This document shows positions 62,558 to 64,000 of a stretch of 64,000 nucleotides of DNA, in pieces. Position 1 is the first letter of the stretch. Every line of letters starts with the position of its first letter. Below the pieces are notes generated by a model, which was given only the letters and a program-made list of their open reading frames with translations, was not told where the DNA came from and made no database searches. The stretch comes from UBA1952 sp965246905. Lineage in GTDB: Bacteria > Bacteroidota > Bacteroidia > Chitinophagales > Chitinophagaceae. A program made the translations under genes and the position numbers. Location: assembly GCA_965246905.1 (NCBI GenBank), contig CBDFFZ010000015.1, positions 185,269-249,268 on the forward strand, given 5' to 3'.

Positions 62558-64000
62558 ATGAATAGACCTATTATTCTTCTGGCCTTTGTTTGCGCCTCAC
62601 TTAGCAGTTCTGCCCAAACCCTGTACCCAAGCGGTGTACCGGCATGCATCGCACGCTACGATTTTACCAGTTCAGGCTCAGTAGTTACCAACGTTTATGA
62701 CGTGAGCGGGAACAATAATAATTCAAGCGTGGTGCAGAATATTGCAGCGGCAAATAGCTGGAGAAACAAGCCCAATAAAGCAATGCTGTTTAATGGCACC
62801 AACAGTTTTGCCACGGTACCTAACAGCGCATCGCTTACACCATCTGCGGTTACGATGGTAGCGCTTGTAAAGATGAATGGCTTCTACTCCGGCCAGTGTC
62901 AGTTCTCACAAATTCTTGTAAAAGGCGCGCCAGGTTATATTGCCGGCCAATACGGCATGACCCTCTCTGATGATCAGTACGATAATAATTGCAACAATTT
63001 TGACCCCACTCATCAGCAGCTCGTTGGCTATTTTTACAATTCTTACACAGTATCCGGCGCAAGACCGCCGGCAGGTAATTATGTGAATACAAACAACTGG
63101 TATTTTCTGGCGATCTCTTATGATGGCAATCAGATAAATTATTACCAGGCAGCTATGGATTCTAATAACCATATCAACAACTTGGCTACCATCTATGCTC
63201 AGTCGGGTTTGAACAGCACTTTTGGCACTAATACACAGACACTGGAACTTGGCAGGACAACTAATCCGCCATATCCATACTGGTTCAATGGCAGGATGGA
63301 CGAAGTGGCACTGTTTAACAAGATACTTTCAACTTCAGAAATACAATCAGTTTATGACTACCTGTGGGAAGTTTTTTCTGTAAGTACAACCTTTACGGAA
63401 ACTACCTTATGCCAGGGGATGAGCTTTAACTTGCCTGTTACGGTAAAATCCGGCAATGCTTTTCAGGCTGGCAATATTATGACTGCACAGATTTCCGACG
63501 CTTCCGGCAGCTTCCTCAATCCAATAACAATTGGCAGTGCCTCACTTACTGCTTCCGGGGTTATACCATGTACCGTCCCCTCTTCTCTGCCTTTTGGCAA
63601 TGGGTACAGGATCCGCCTCACAAGCAGCGCTCCAAGCCAGTTTTCGGAAATTTATGAGAACAGTATCTCTATTGTTTCAACATTTACGCCGCCAACAGCA
63701 GGTATTATAGCTTCACCCGGCATCAACATTATAGCAGGCCAGTCCATTACTTTCACTGCAATACCGGGCAATGCCGGCAGCCCCCCTACCTATCAGTGGC
63801 TTAAAAACGGTATAGTCATTGCGGGTGCAACTGCATCTACTTACACTACCAGTGCGCTCGCAAATAATGATTTGATTTCCGTACGCGTAAAAAGTGCTTA
63901 TACATGCGCGGCACCTGATACTGCATCAAGTGAGCAACTTGTAATAAAAGTAAGCCCGTCAGGGATTGGTAACAATAACCTTGATACAAGATTCCGTATC
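62558..64000 (+). CDS. LamG-domain secreted protein, 3' end beyond the window
   Basis: The frame is open for 481 codons from ATG 62558 to the last base. Signal peptide at residues 1-20 (MNRPIILLAFVCASLSSSAQ). A concanavalin/LamG-type domain spans about residues 26-268 (RYDFTSSGSVVTNVYDVSGN, KAMLFNGTNSFATVPNSASL, LELGRTTNPPYPYWFNGRMD, EVALFNKILSTSEIQSVYDY). Ig-like domains follow (PPTYQWLKNGIVIAGATAST). The final GIGNNNLDTRFRI looks like the entrance to a T9SS sorting domain, so the gene probably ends soon after the window. Likely surface or secreted glycan-binding protein. Confidence 0.82.
   Translation, partial: MNRPIILLAFVCASLSSSAQTLYPSGVPACIARYDFTSSGSVVTNVYDVSGNNNNSSVVQNIAAANSWRNKPNKAMLFNGTNSFATVPNSASLTPSAVTMVALVKMNGFYSGQCQFSQILVKGAPGYIAGQYGMTLSDDQYDNNCNNFDPTHQQLVGYFYNSYTVSGARPPAGNYVNTNNWYFLAISYDGNQINYYQAAMDSNNHINNLATIYAQSGLNSTFGTNTQTLELGRTTNPPYPYWFNGRMDEVALFNKILSTSEIQSVYDYLWEVFSVSTTFTETTLCQGMSFNLPVTVKSGNAFQAGNIMTAQISDASGSFLNPITIGSASLTASGVIPCTVPSSLPFGNGYRIRLTSSAPSQFSEIYENSISIVSTFTPPTAGIIASPGINIIAGQSITFTAIPGNAGSPPTYQWLKNGIVIAGATASTYTTSALANNDLISVRVKSAYTCAAPDTASSEQLVIKVSPSGIGNNNLDTRFRI

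Overview
ORGANISM. The window looks like a chromosomal segment of a Bacteroidota bacterium, most likely of the Chitinophagaceae/Chitinophagales type. The grounds are type IX secretion proteins (PorV-like and a gingipain-fold PorU2-like sortase), T9SS-type C-terminal sorting tails, large outer-membrane barrels, an ECF sigma factor paired with a membrane/barrel protein, DUF2911, DUF4920 and MBOAT/SGNH families, and promoter -7 boxes of the Bacteroidota form TAnnTTTG in front of many genes. No rRNA, tRNA or CRISPR array was recognised. LAYOUT. 1-8340: end of a porin-like barrel, a small lipoprotein, an NTF2-like gene broken by one TAG, an endonuclease III, a tightly coupled operon (PIG-L deacetylase, 42-aa membrane protein, sodium:solute symporter), palindrome-rich spacer DNA and exodeoxyribonuclease III. 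8341-10575: an IS3-family element with a textbook -1 frameshift site, then a 21-bp repeat array. 10576-15157: hisS, tag and a two-gene SGNH/MBOAT acyl-transfer operon. 15291-22608: outer-membrane barrel, PorU2-like sortase and PorV-like protein. 22831-28106: tyrS carrying an in-frame repeat insertion, and two paralogous T9SS-exported proteins with a CX4CH motif. 28306-28620: second 21-bp array. 28794-35435: DUF4920, phosphatidylserine decarboxylase, a tiny Cys/Lys-rich secreted peptide, miaA, pRiA4b-like protein, anmK, sucD and an Mla-type ABC ATPase. 35719-42736: sigma/barrel pair, lipoprotein, acyltransferase 3 and a 1162-aa outer-membrane protein, followed by the third 21-bp array. 43287-52410: membrane proteins, a radical SAM protein, DUF1835, a MutS-like ATPase, dihydroorotase and a Wzi-like barrel. 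52494-54613: an SDR, the fourth 21-bp array and DUF2911. 54787-62389: a surface-polysaccharide block with two glycosyltransferases, an HddA-like sugar kinase, an RfbC-like epimerase, two NovU-type C-methyltransferases, an NAD-epimerase and a CmcI-like methyltransferase. The window ends inside a LamG-type secreted protein. HOW THE GENES FIT TOGETHER. Most of the window is housekeeping (tRNA charging and modification, DNA repair, TCA cycle, pyrimidine synthesis) interleaved with envelope functions: T9SS export and its cargo, barrels, lipid asymmetry/phospholipid synthesis, and building and O-acylating surface glycans. MOST UNUSUAL SIGNAL. Four separate intergenic arrays of degenerate tandem repeats share an exact 21-bp period (about 11-16 units each) but have different cores. 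Within units a short core is held while the rest drifts. I do not recognise them as a named element. A second layer of dispersed elements is also present: a composite block found twice, tetrad REP-like motifs, and inverted GAATT-rich arms, one pair of which has entered the tyrS coding sequence in frame.
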